Shown here: piece by piece, positions 31,567-42,979 of the stretch
How positions within the stretch are numbered: the first letter of the stretch is position 1
Layout: each line of letters starts with the position of its first letter
Source: Poteriospumella lacustris
Lineage: Eukaryota; Sar; Chrysophyceae; Chromulinales; Dinobryaceae
NCBI GenBank assembly: GCA_008000375.1
Contig: SMOI01000090.1
Coordinates: 65,199-115,791 of the forward strand
DNA: 50,593 nucleotides
Reading direction: 5' to 3'
Position numbers and translations under genes: made by a program
Notes under the pieces: model-generated
What the model saw: the letters and a program-made list of their open reading frames with translations, nothing else
Told to the model about the DNA's origin: nothing
Database searches by the model: none

Positions 31567-33327
31567 ATGTCGCTTCATCAATTGTTTTCTGCGAAAGATC
31601 GGGAGGTCTTCGTGAAATTTCAACGTCGTTTGGGGAAACGCATTCAAGATTATGAAAAAGATGAAATGGGTAAAGCCTTTAAGACGTGGGTGTCTTGTGT
31701 ACAGCAACTACGAAAAGTCGCTGCCGAAATGGAACATCGCAACCAGGTCATCAACGTCCTGAAGAACTCAACCAGGGGTCAACGGTCGACCATGGAAAAA
31801 GAAATTTTACGGCGATACATTGTACAGCATTTGACATGTATCCCGAAGGGAATTTCCTTCAGTGAAATGGACACGTTGTGCAATGAAGTCGATTGGTACC
31901 CGATCATTGGACGATCGATCATTTTCTTGCAAGGTGATTTCGGAAACGTGTATTATATGATTGCGGGAGGCTCCGTAGGGCTCTATCTCGAGCCTAGTAA
32001 AGATCGTGAGATGATTATTGCCCGTGAATATGGTACGTGGCGTGGTCAACCGTACGCGGGTTCAGATGAAGACTTAAAGGGCCTTGGCATCAACATTCTA
32101 AATCTCTCGGTACGTGTCAACCTTTCTTACAATCGATTTTTCAATTGTATTTGCTGAACGAATACTGTGCACACACAGAAAGGAGCTGGATTCGGTGAAT
32201 ACGCCATCCTCGCCACTACGAACAAGATTCGGTCGTGTGCGGTCGTTTCCCGGGATGCCGATTCATTCTTGATGATCATGCATGCGGACACCTACAATGC
32301 TGTGCTCCGGCAACATCATTACCGACAAAAGCAGCTCTCGTCGGCCACAGCATTGCTCTCCGAACTGCCCCTCTTCAAGCATCTCAATTATTCGAAGATC
32401 GCCAGTATCGCGTACACCATGAAGAGCCAGACCTATTCATCGGGATCTGTCATTGTTCGTACTGGACAAGTCATTAACAATGTTATGTTGGTCGTTGGTG
32501 GACAAATCAAAGTTTTTGCGTCTTCAACTGATGCGGCTGCGTTACCCGGCGATGGGTATGGTAAAGCAAAAGCTGCCACGAGTGCCACTGTTGCGAAGTC
32601 TCTGGCGGCATCGTATGAGATTTCGGTGAATAAAATGATCACGAAGCGTATTCCACGGTTAGCTGTCTCGATCTTAGGACGTGGTCAGATTATTGGAGAA
32701 ACGGAAGTCGCTCATGGACAACGTACCTTTGCGATGACGTATGAGAGCTGTGCGGCGGGTACCGAAGTCTTGGAAATCCCAGCGACCGTGTTTAAAGAAA
32801 ACATTACCTCGTTGGACTTCAAGAAATCGGCGAATTATTCGACCATTGAGACGATGAATCAAGAAAAAGAAGAGCGGCGACAAGGACGTATGCATCGTGC
32901 CTACGTGGCCATGCGGAAAATGATGGAAGGACCCTCCAAAGAAGAAAAGGTCAAAGAACAGCTCTTGACGGTCTTGCCGCAGATCTTAGATCCTGCCGTC
33001 TCTGAACCTGGGTATTTAGGTGCTCCCAATTTAGCCTCGTATACGGCCCGCAGTAGTGGGACGATGAAGGCGAGTGGAACGATGTCGACGGGTAAATCGC
33101 CGCGGATGCTGTCGTTGATGCAGTCGTCAACAGGAGAAGATGCACCGAAGGTACATCGACGGCCACCGTTTGGTGGCTCCGTTACGGCATCACCGGGGAA
33201 AGCAACGTCGATGTCGATGTCCACGTCGATGGCCGCGCCACCGTCGATGGAGAAGAAATCATCGGTGATGCAGTCGCCACGCAAGATACATTTCACCTCC
33301 GCCGCGTCGTCGACACACGGCACGTGA
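31567..33327 (+). CDS. Protein with two cyclic-nucleotide-binding domains
   Basis: Two exons by my reading: 31567-32109 and 32179-33327, giving 563 residues; the intron (69 bases, GTACGT...CACACAG) is phase 0. A helical N-terminal part (1-90) is followed by CNB domain 1 (about 90-235; binding-cassette-like stretch GFGEYAILATTNKIRSCAVV just after the intron) and CNB domain 2 (about 245-395; GQIIGETEVAHGQRTFAMTY). Both cassettes keep the FGE/IGE Glu, but the Arg that holds the phosphate is at best shifted, so ligand binding is uncertain. Domain 2 has an insert rich in Ala/Thr. The C-terminal 130 residues are Ser/Met/Pro-rich and look disordered. There is no kinase or channel part. A regulatory or ciliary role is possible; not shown. 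Confidence 0.82.
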
Positions 33328-33995
33328 GGTTAGCTGGTGTACCGTTTGCTGTTGGTATATTCGTTTGTGTATCTGTAGTTTAGTGTGCGTGTTTCCGTTC
33401 TTTTTGCTGTCGCTGTTGTAGTCTGCACCACGATCTGTAAGTAATATTAACAGCAGAGTCCAGAAGCGCAGTGTTTTCGTACTTTATGTGAATCGATGCC
33501 AAGGGAGTGTTGATACCAACAAGAGATATCGGTTAACTATCGTGACATCAGCGTTGCCTACGAATCCACTACAACGACCCGAAAATAAACATCGTGAACC
33601 CACGGTTTCCCAGATAATTCCAAACTGAGTTGTGTCGGAATACCTAGTATCTGGGTTGTATATTTCCGAGTTGACGCAAATCCAAAAGAGAAGTCGGATC
33701 GTCCTCGTCGCGCTCGGATCAACAACAAGTGCTCTCACGACAGACGAGTCCTTCGAAAGTCAACGAGCTGGACGACCCACAAGACAAATCTGTCGAACCA
33801 GATACAATCCTTGTTCAGAGAAAGTGACTGATCTATCGTGGAGATCGGCTCATTCTCAGAAGCACTTCAGCATCAAAGCGAATAAGGTCCACAACCACTC
33901 TTGTTCTCCCAAAGCGACAAGGATTCCTATTCTGAATTGACAACAGCACCCTCTTCATTTTGGTTAGCCTCTTGGTGACGCAGTAATTCATCACC
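33328..33995. other. Intergenic, no gene seen
   Basis: About 670 bases between two plus-strand genes, holding the 3' end of one and the promoter of the next. No credible frame or repeat. Confidence 0.4.
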
Positions 33996-36900
33996 ATGAA
34001 ACCCGGTGCCGTTATGCGCATGGGCGACTTCCAAAACAATTATGATTTTGAGCGGTTCGGCACGCAACCCGTCGCGGTTCAAGAACATGTCGTCGCAATG
34101 TCCACACATTCCCATTTATTGATGGCACATTTGGGCGGTGTATTGGAAGTATCAACGACGGGTAGCAATAATGGTGAGGAGACACATGCAACGAATGCGG
34201 TGCTCGAGCAGCCGGTCATCGGCCGCGTCGCCATCGAATACACGAACAAAGACCCCGACGATCGTGTGAATACCATCGCTTGGATTACTCCGCATGTCAT
34301 TGCCTGCGGGTTTGAATCAGGCTTAGTACAAGGCTATGCCGAGAATGGGGATCGATTGTTTCAGTTCCGTGGACAGACCGAGTCCTGCGTCGCGTCGTTG
34401 AAGACGACTACGGAAGGTCCAAACCACGACGACGTTTTGTGGATTCTCTTCGAATCAGGACAACTTGTTGCGGTACGTTGTTGTTTTGCCGTTGTTGTGT
34501 TTTTGTGATGTCGGTGCTGATTTGATGGTTGTGGCGGTGGTGGTGGCGGTGGGATCTATACACACACAGGTGCTCCTAGCGCAGGCATTACTGAACAATT
34601 TCACCGAGGCGTTCGTCTTCTTCCTGCGCTCCGTGCAACAAGCGAATGACTTTGCCTTGGTACCTTACATCGAGACCGCCGCGCAATCGTTTGCGCTCTT
34701 CGATCAATTGGGCGATACGATCAATGCCAATGATCCAGCCGCCGCAGCAGCGGCGACGTCGATGATACCGACGCCGTTCACGAAACGACTGATCGTCATC
34801 GGTGGGCAACCGACGATGTCGGTGTTCCTCATCGATTTCTGGACCATTTTGACACAAGAACGAAAGCGTCTCAAGCAGGAGGCCTCGTCGACACTGTCCA
34901 CGTCGTCGTTGACGAAGTCGTTCTTCAGTATCGTGCAGTCGTTCACGGGCAGCAGCAGCAGCAGTAGTAGCAGCAGCGGTGGTAGCAGTGGCGCTAGCGG
35001 TGGGAACACATCCAATGGCAGCGGTGCCACAGACGACGACGCACAATCAGACGCAACCAATGTCGTTCAAACACTCGTCGCCAAGAAACGCGCACGGGAG
35101 TTGGTCACGTTTGCTGTGGTCCTCAGCGATGAGAAGCGTCGCATGATACGGTTGTCGTTGGATCCGTTGGGGGTCCTGTGTGCCTGTGCCGATGGCCTGG
35201 GTCGTGTGACGCTCTTCGACCTTGTCCATGTGCATCACGGTCACCACCACGCGAAACCGTTCTTCACCTCGCCGCAGCTGGCGACCGGTAGCAGTGTCGC
35301 GACGAAGAAGACGCGTCAGAACAGCAGTGGTCCAACCGACGACACGGCCGCAACGTCTGCGGCGTCCGCCGCCGCCGCAGCCGCCGCAGGAGGAACCAAC
35401 CAGCAGCAATTGCTGGCCATTCGCTTGTGGAAAGGTGTCCGTGACGCGCATTTCGGTTGGATCATCGAGAGCGACACCGCAACCGCGGAGTTGTTACGCG
35501 CGCGCGCCTCGTCTATGTCCACCGCCAACAGTCACAGTCATAAACAGTCGTCCGCCTCGTATTTCCACTCTCATGCGACGCCTTCCTCCTCCCACGACGA
35601 GGGCAGCGGTGGCGGTAGCGGTAGCGGGAACAGTCCACCGATGCTGCGATTGGCCATCTTTGCACCCCAATTGGGCCTCGTCTCGGTGTATCAAATGCGC
35701 AATGGTCCCTGTGTCCGTGTCATTCCCGTCGGATACAACGTCAAAATGCTGCGGTTGCCTCAGCCGATTTTCCACGAACATCGCAAGTACGTTTCTCCCT
35801 CGGCGTCTCTCTGTCTCTGTCGGTGTCTAACGCGGTGTCTCTCTCTGTGTGTGTGTCTCTCTCGTTCTCTCTCGTTCTCTCTCTCTCTTGATGATCGTAG
35901 CGCGTTGGAGACGGTCGTGGTGCTCCGTTGTGATGCCAGTCAACAGACGTTGGACATCGCGTCGTTGGCCTCGACGGCGCAGTCCGAGACGCAGTTGGCG
36001 ATGCTCGTCGACCTGCTCATGGACGAGCAAGGAGACGGGGTCGACCCCAACGCGTCCACGGCGGTCGACGAAGGTGTACGACGCGATACGAATGAACTGC
36101 TGGGCTACGGCGCCGACCACGACGATCTGCAGTCCTCGATTCAAGAGGCGTGGCGACTGCAGCGCTTGTCGCTGTCCACGTCGTCGTCGTCGGCAGCGGC
36201 GTCCGGACGCACCGGCACCGCTGCGGCGACCGAAGTCGTCGCGTTGGTGGAATTGGCGCGGCTCTTGCGTCTCTTCCACACGCAGCAGTGGCAGTATCAC
36301 CATCACCCCGCGCCCGCCAGTGCGGTACCCACCTCACCGGGGGAGCAGCTGGCCCCTTATCCACCGTCGTCCGCCGCCTCCGCCACTACCGCCGCCCCTG
36401 CGGCGACAGCCACCACCAGTTCGGCATCCTCGACGGCCACCGACGCTGCCGCCCTGCCACCACAACCGACGAACAAAATCGAATGCCAACTGTTGAAGCT
36501 GCTGCACAAGGCCACCAGTGTCGCCCAGTGTCTGACGTACGTCCGCGTCCTCGAATTCGCCGAAGTGACCAACTTCGCCGCCTTTGCGGCCCAGCACCAT
36601 CACCCGCTGCACAGCGCCTACCGCGACGTCGAAGACAACCCCGCGTTGTACCTAGACGCTGCGTATATGCGGTCCCATCACCCAGAATGGCACTGGACCA
36701 GCCGCCGTGATGAAGCAGGCACGGACAACGACGGCGAGGCGGCGTCGTTGTCCTCCGCGGAGAAGACGCCGTTGTTCGTCTATCACAGCCACGTGCACAG
36801 CCCCAACAGCCCCAGCAGCAGTCACGTCCACAGCCAGAGACCGTTGATTGTGGCGTTCAGCGTCGCCTTCCATCTGCAGGTCATCGCCTGGCTGCAGCGG

Positions 36901-39900
36901 TTGTGGGCAACCGAGTTCGATTCCGCTGGCGACACGGGGGACACCACCGCCAAGCGCACGCCACCGGACGCGCTGCGTCATCTGCCTCACGAGTTGAGCT
37001 GGCGACGTCAGGCGCTGGACACGTACCAACGGGTCGTCGACCTGCGCCGACAGGTCACACGCGACATCTTCCCCCGTGTCGCGGGCTCTGCGGTGACCGG
37101 TAACGGTGGCAGCGGTAGCGGTAGCGGTGGCGGCTTATCGACGTGGGTGGCACGCTACGGTGGAGATCTGCCGAAGAACGTGCAGGAGGAAGCGGCGGCC
37201 ATTTGTCGGCAGCAGTCGCCGCGGGCCGAAGCGCTCTGTTGGACCATGCGCGCCTACAAACTCGCACAGACGGCGCACCACGCCGCGGGCACTGCCACCT
37301 CCACCGCCACTGCCACGGGGGCCGCTGCTGGAGCCACGTCGCCGGTACCGTCGACGTCCGTGTCGTCGTCGCGAGCGGGGTCAACCGTGGTGACCCCCAT
37401 CGCGGCGACCGGCGGCAGCGTCACGGGCGTCAGTCCTTACAGCAGTGGCAGCGTCGGCGGGGGCCACAGTCCGCTGCTGGTGCCTCGACCGAGCCACGCG
37501 ATGGGCCACGGTCCGTTGTCCCCGCTGTCTCCCTCCGGGGGGCGTCAGAAGCATCGCCTCGTCGCCCTCCGCGAGACGATTCAATGGCAACACGCGCGAC
37601 ACACGCAGCAGTCGCCGCCGCCGCCGCCCGGCACGACGACGGTGTCGCACGGCGCCACGCTCGGCAGTGGCGGCGTGGGCGTCAGTGGCAGTCGCAGTGT
37701 CTCGGCGGCGTCGAGTCCGATGCCGTCGACCCTGGCCACCGTGTCCGCGGGCAACGGCACGACGGACGTGTCGATGGTGAGCGTGTCGCTCTTCCTGCAG
37801 CTGTTTCACGTCACCGCCCCGTCGCCATCGTCGTCGACTGCAGCGTCAGCGTCAGCGTCAGCGGCGGTGGCAGCGGCGGCGTATCGCCGCGTGTTTCTGT
37901 CGCATTTGTTGACGACCCCGACGACACGTCGCTTGCGGCTCCTCGGCGACGTCGACGCCACCGACGACGAGGAGACCGGCGACGCGGTGGCTGCGTCACA
38001 GATTGGGCCAGGGGCAGGGCACGGGCTGGGCCTGTTCCTCGACGGCTCCGCCCGGCGGTTGCTGTGCGACGTCTTGTTCACGCCGTTGTGTGGCGATTTC
38101 AACGCGCTCCACAGCTTCAACGGGTTGATGAAACGGTTGGACAGCCGGCTGCACGGTCCGTTGAGCATCGTGTGCCTGCTGCCCGCCGTGTTTCGTGTCT
38201 TCGCGACGCAGTCGTCGTCGGCGTTGGTCGCCGACTTTTTGGTGAAGAAGAACAACACGTCGCCTCTCCAACGGTACGTTCCCCCCCCCCTCCTCTACTG
38301 CTCTGTGTATCGTCCGTGACGCCCTCTGTCTCTGTCTGTGTCTCTGTCTCTGTCTCTGACTCTGTCTGGCTCGTCTGTCGGTGTCTTCTTCCGTCGTGTA
38401 GGTGGCTGCGCGACCACCTGTTGACCTTCCAGGTGGCGCTCTCCGAGTACAAAACCACCGTCGCCAACAGTACGTCTGCCCCCCTCCCTCCCTCTGCTGT
38501 TGTATCTGCGTCTCTTGATTCACTCCTTTGTGTGCACATAGACCAAGCGCTGCTCAGCGACCCACCGTCGACGGCGGCTCGTCGGCGACGCGCCCTGCAC
38601 GACCCACTGCTACGTGCCGAGCCGTACGCCACGGTGGACGCGTCCGACATGCTGGCGCTCTGTCAGCACGTCACCCTCGACCTTCTCCAGACCACCACCA
38701 GCAGCGGCGCCAGCAGCAGCAGTAGTGGCGCTGCTACGGTGGTACCAAGCAGCAGCGCGGTCGCCAGTGTCGCGGACGTGGTGCGGGTGCCCTTCGGAGA
38801 CTTCGTCCAGCGCCTCTTCCGCCCGACGCTGACCCGGCCGTGTCGCACGAGCGCACGCCTCGAGCACGTGGCGTCGTTCTGTGCCTTGTTGCTCGAGACC
38901 CTGCAGGCGGTGCACGATCAGATCGAACGGCGGTCGTACGGCAGCGACGCCGTGACGCGCACCATTCGCGACGTCGAAACGCTCCTGCGCCAGACGCGCG
39001 TCGTGCTCTTGGTAAAGAGTCGTGCGCTGACCAGTGCTCATACATCCAGTGCGTCTGCTGCGGCTGGCAGCGGTACCGGGGCTGCCGCTGCGGCCGCGGC
39101 CGCGGCGGTGACGTCGCCGGTGGTCTACGACGATGTCCACGCCGACGATGACAACGGCGACGACGACGACGACAACGATCGCGATGACGATGACGCCGAA
39201 AATGAAACCGCCACCGCCTCCACGACCGGCGACAGCGGCGACAACGGCGGCCACGGTAGCCGTTGTGGTGTCGTTTCGGACGCGTATGCCACGTGGAACC
39301 TCGCGCCGCATCGCCCGCTGCATCCGTCGCAGTTCACCGTCGCGTCGTTGGCCTCCGGGCGGCTGTCGCTGTACCGCCTCTTGGCGCAGGACACGTTGGA
39401 CTTCGGCGTCCGCGTCAACGCCGCCCTGGACCACGAGGACAAATGCCGCGACGTCTTCCTCCACACCCTGCACCTGCAGCAACAGGCGCTGCTTCAACAA
39501 CAACTGCAGGCGCAGCAACAGGCGCAGCAGTTGGCGTCGTCGCCATCGCTCGGCGTCGGCGGTGGCGGCGGCGGTGGCGGCTTTGGTCAGTTGCCGTCAG
39601 TGTCATCGACGTCGTCCGCTTACCTGCGCACGTCGAGCAGCAGCGAAGAGAACAGCGGCGGCGGTACGAGCAGCGGCGGTGGCAATGAAGCGCTGCTCGC
39701 GTGGGGCAAAAGCGCCGATCGACGGTGGCGCGACCTGCTCGCGCTCGCGCTCACCGAGGACGCCATCGTCACCGCCGCCTGGACCGCGCCACCGACGTCT
39801 TCGTCATCGTCTTCGTCCACGTCTGCTGCATCATCGTCCGCGTCGACGACGGCATCGTCGTTGCGTCGCAAGCGCAAGCCGCTGCTGTTGTACTTCCCGT

Positions 39901-42125
39901 ACCACAACCATTCGCTGTTCTTGGGCGCGTACCGCGCGTTGCTTACGGCGGCGCAATGGGCGGCACGGCCCCAGGTCGTAGAGGGGCTCGTCGTGGTCTG
40001 TGAACACGTCTTCGAGATCGCGAAGCCGTGGCGTGGTCTGGTGGCCTGGGAGGTGTATCTGCGCTACGTGTGGCCCGTGTACCAGGGCCTCGTCTGGCTC
40101 GAGGAGGACAACTGCAGCGGTAGCGGTAGCGGCAGTGGCAGCAGCAGCGGCGGAGTCGGCAACAGCGGTGTGGGCAGTCCGGCGGCGGTGCACAGTGGAG
40201 GCAACAGCGCCAGCGTCAGTCGTGGCAGCGCGTCACCCGTACGCCCCACCAGCACCGCCGCAGCGGTCGCCGCGGCGATGGGGCTGCGCTCGCCATCGAC
40301 GTCGACGTCGTCGTCGTTGTCCAACGCGACCAGAGGCGCCGCCGCTTCGACGGCGACCGGGGCGGCGGCGTTGGACCCGACACGGGCGCAGCAGCTGATG
40401 GTGCTGATGAAGGACCCGGCCCTCGTCAAGGCCTTCGTCTCGCAGACCGTCGAGCTGCTCACCTACGTCCTCGAGTCCTTCGCGACGATGCACAACGCTG
40501 GCCCCACCACTGGTGGTGGAGCCGCCACTGCGACGGCTACAGCGCTGCTGCCGCTGCTGCCGTGGAGCGACACGGCGGCGACGCTGTTGGACCTCCTCGC
40601 CGCCTCCTCCGGCAGCGGCGATGGCAGCGCAACGCTCGTGGGCACGTCGACGTCACCCGCCGCGATGGTGTTGCCGGCGGACACGTGCTGGCCGCCGATC
40701 GCGGACGTGACGCTGGGCCAGTGGCTGCCCGAGCGGTTCTTGCGCTGGCCCCTGCACCGCGACACGCTGCACTACCACATCTGTGTCGCGTACACGCTGT
40801 GCCTTCGCTTCCAATGCGCGTTGCGCGGGGTGGCCCCGTCGCTCTTGCTGGGCCGACGTCTCTCGTGGCACCGGTACCATCGCTGGCAGCAACGACTGCG
40901 GCTGCAAGCCGCGGGCCAACTCGACGACACCGTCGCGGACGCCGACGACACCGACGGCGACGGCGGCGACGGAAGCGGCGGTGGCAGTGGTGGTGGCACT
41001 GTCGAGCTGCTCTCCGCCGTCTGGCTGCAGCACTTTCCCCCGTCCAACCACCACCAGCACCACAGCGATGGACACCACCACCGCAACAGCAGCCTCACCA
41101 CGCAGCGTGTGGACGACCTGGCGATGCAAAGCGGGTTCATTCGTCGTTTCTTACTGCACAACGACCTCGCCCACCTGCCCGTCGCGCAGATCCACGCTCG
41201 GACCCAGTTCCTCCGTCTGGCGTTCTCCCGGATGATGCTCCTCAACCAACAGTTCCACCAACAGCAGCACCAACAACAACAGCAACAGCAACAGCAACAG
41301 GCGAAAGCGACAGGAGCCGCCGCCGCTTCGGCCGCGGTGAAAGTGACGTCGAAAGTGACCGAAGTGCGTGCGCAGGTGTTGTATCATCTGGGCAAGCTCT
41401 GGGGCTTCCCGTTGGACGTGATTCGGTTGTTGCACTTGCAGTGCCTGCTGGAAGACGGGGACGACGTCCACAACGAAGTGGAGACGATGGTGATGAGTCA
41501 GTTCGACGACGTCCGCGTGGTCAGTGACGCGTTGCTGTCGTATGCGCGGTACCACCTGGGTCAGTTGTTGTTGCGGGTAGAGCGGTTGCCGCAGTATGGC
41601 CCCGTGTTGGCGGCGATGGACAGTGAGGCCCTGCTCTGGGCGAAACAGGCCCATGGGCCGTTGAACACCACCGCTGGTGCTGCTGCGGGAATGACAACAG
41701 GAGCCACCACTGCTGCTGCCGCCACCGCCGCTGCTGGAGCGAAGACGGTGGATGTGACGGTGATCCGTCGCGTGGTGTTGTACCTGCAGGCGTTGCTGCT
41801 CAACGCGCCCCTGAAGGACCGCGAGGCGGTCGTCGCCGTCAACGTCGAGGGTGGAGGGTCGGCGGTGTTGCCCCCGTACGCACAGTGGGCGCGTCGCTAT
41901 CTGGACGCTCCCACGGCAGCATCTGCATCAGCATCCACAGATGCGTCTTCGTCGGGCTTCACGATGCTGCAGCTGACGGTGTACCACAGTTGGCACGAGC
42001 GCAAGGCCCGTTGTGACGCGTTGCTGTCGCTGTGTAATGCGATTGTCACGGCGACGTTGCGGTTGCAGCAGCAGATTCAGCAGCAACAGCAGCAGGCGTC
42101 GCTGTTGATGTCACGGACGAAGTGA
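33996..42125 (+). CDS. Very large Rab3GAP2-like protein (RabGAP regulatory subunit)
   Basis: Five exons by my reading: 33996-34472, 34570-35786, 35901-38273, 38402-38469 and 38542-42125, about 2572 residues; all four introns start GTACGT. The N-terminal part has Rab3GAP2 wording: RMIRLSLDPLGVLCACADGLGRVTLFDL, IRLWKGVRDAHFGWI, and LRLAIFAPQLGLVSVYQMRNGPCVRVIPVGYN. The C-terminal part also matches, with LGKLWGFPLDVIRLLHLQCLLEDG and a helical stretch before a final Gln-rich tail. The human protein has about 1400 residues. The excess here is low complexity: Ser, Gly, Ala, His, and Gln runs, one of them at about 41245-41300. With the catalytic subunit Rab3GAP1 it would act on Rab3 and as a Rab18 exchange factor at membranes; that is family knowledge. 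No partner gene is in the window. Confidence 0.78.
35823..35892. repeat. Intronic CT/GT microsatellite
   Basis: Within the intron at 35787-35900 the sequence is almost pure TCTC/GTGT. The intron length is a multiple of three and it has no in-frame stop, so the frame reads straight through it. Confidence 0.7.
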
Positions 42126-42979
42126 CCATCATCGGTGACGTAGTCATTGTGGTGGTGGTGGACGGGCGGAGTAGCAGCAGCAGCAGCCGCAGCAGCAGCA
42201 AGAGCTTCGTGTAGCAAAAGTAGCGTAGTCGTAGCAGTCGTAGAAGAAGCAGCGAATCGATGAGGTGTAACTTGAGATATCTCCCGTTGTCCATCTGTTG
42301 ACTAAAGGTACCTCGTACTAGTACATGAACATGTGGAATGTGGGGCCACGTCTCCTCTCTACTGGACGCACTGGCAGTCCCTGCATCAGTCAGCACTGGC
42401 GGTGCAGTAGTTACTGCATCGCGGTACGCGCCACGGACCGCATCGATACATCGCTACTCTCTGGGCCCAACGCTCGGTTGCCACAAAAAGGCCCGACGGT
42501 GGTTGTTCTACGGGGTTTCAGCATAACAGTAACAATGGACCAGTCGGGAGGGCTGTGCGCGCGTAGCGCGCGCTCAGACCATAGGCTTGCGTGTTTTGGG
42601 TTAAGGTTAGGGTTAGGGTTAGATGTACCAAACCAGTGGCGATGGTACAAAGTCAAATATGAAACGGGTGCTCTGCCCATCTTGTTTTTCACAGAAAAAA
42701 TCGAGGCGCATGAAAAAACCTCGTTTCGTCGCTGGTCCTGTTGGCGCTTGTGTTGTCTTCAGGTTGGCCCTAATAACTCACAAACGAAAATCATCTGACC
42801 AGTCAGCCGTGCCCCTATCGTCGCATCTTCTGAGTCATTGTTTCTTTTGTTGCTCATCACGACCGCTTCCTTTTTTCTATTTCTTCTTCTTCTTTTTTGT
42901 TTTTCGTTGAGCAGAGAATATGTTCTGGATATTTGGATATCAGCTGTAGGCGATCGGTTAGCAAACCAAACACAATTCC
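42126..42979. other. Intergenic with AGC run, GCGCGC pair and telomere-like repeat
   Basis: No gene seen in about 850 bases. An AGC-rich run lies at 42172-42200, two GCGCGC blocks separated by GTA at 42557-42571, and a telomere-like tract at 42598-42622. A small hairpin (TGTACCA/TGGTACA) follows near 42624-42649. Confidence 0.5.
42598..42622 (+). repeat. Interstitial telomere-like tract (GGTTAG)n
   Basis: The run reads GGGTTAAGGTTAGGGTTAGG and five more bases, about four TTAGGG-type units with one variant at the start. It is far from the window ends, so it is interstitial in this assembly. Confidence 0.7.

Noticed and set aside
35787-35900. Coding low-complexity Ser/Leu/Cys insert
   Set aside because: It has a GTACGT donor and a TAG acceptor like the gene's other introns, is a CT/GT microsatellite, and its removal keeps the frame.
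37143-38401. Long plus-strand frame overlapping exon 3 of the Rab3GAP2-like gene in another phase
   Set aside because: It is open only because the region is G+C-rich; it is Arg/Gly-rich and random-looking, while the other frame carries the family sequence and joins correctly through the intron at 38274-38401.
38610-39518. 302-residue minus-strand frame
   Set aside because: Antisense to exon 5 of the Rab3GAP2-like gene, made of Arg/Val/Gly-rich shadow sequence from G+C-rich codons.
42598-42622. Chromosome end
   Set aside because: The telomere-like tract is short and flanked by genes on both sides, so it is interstitial.
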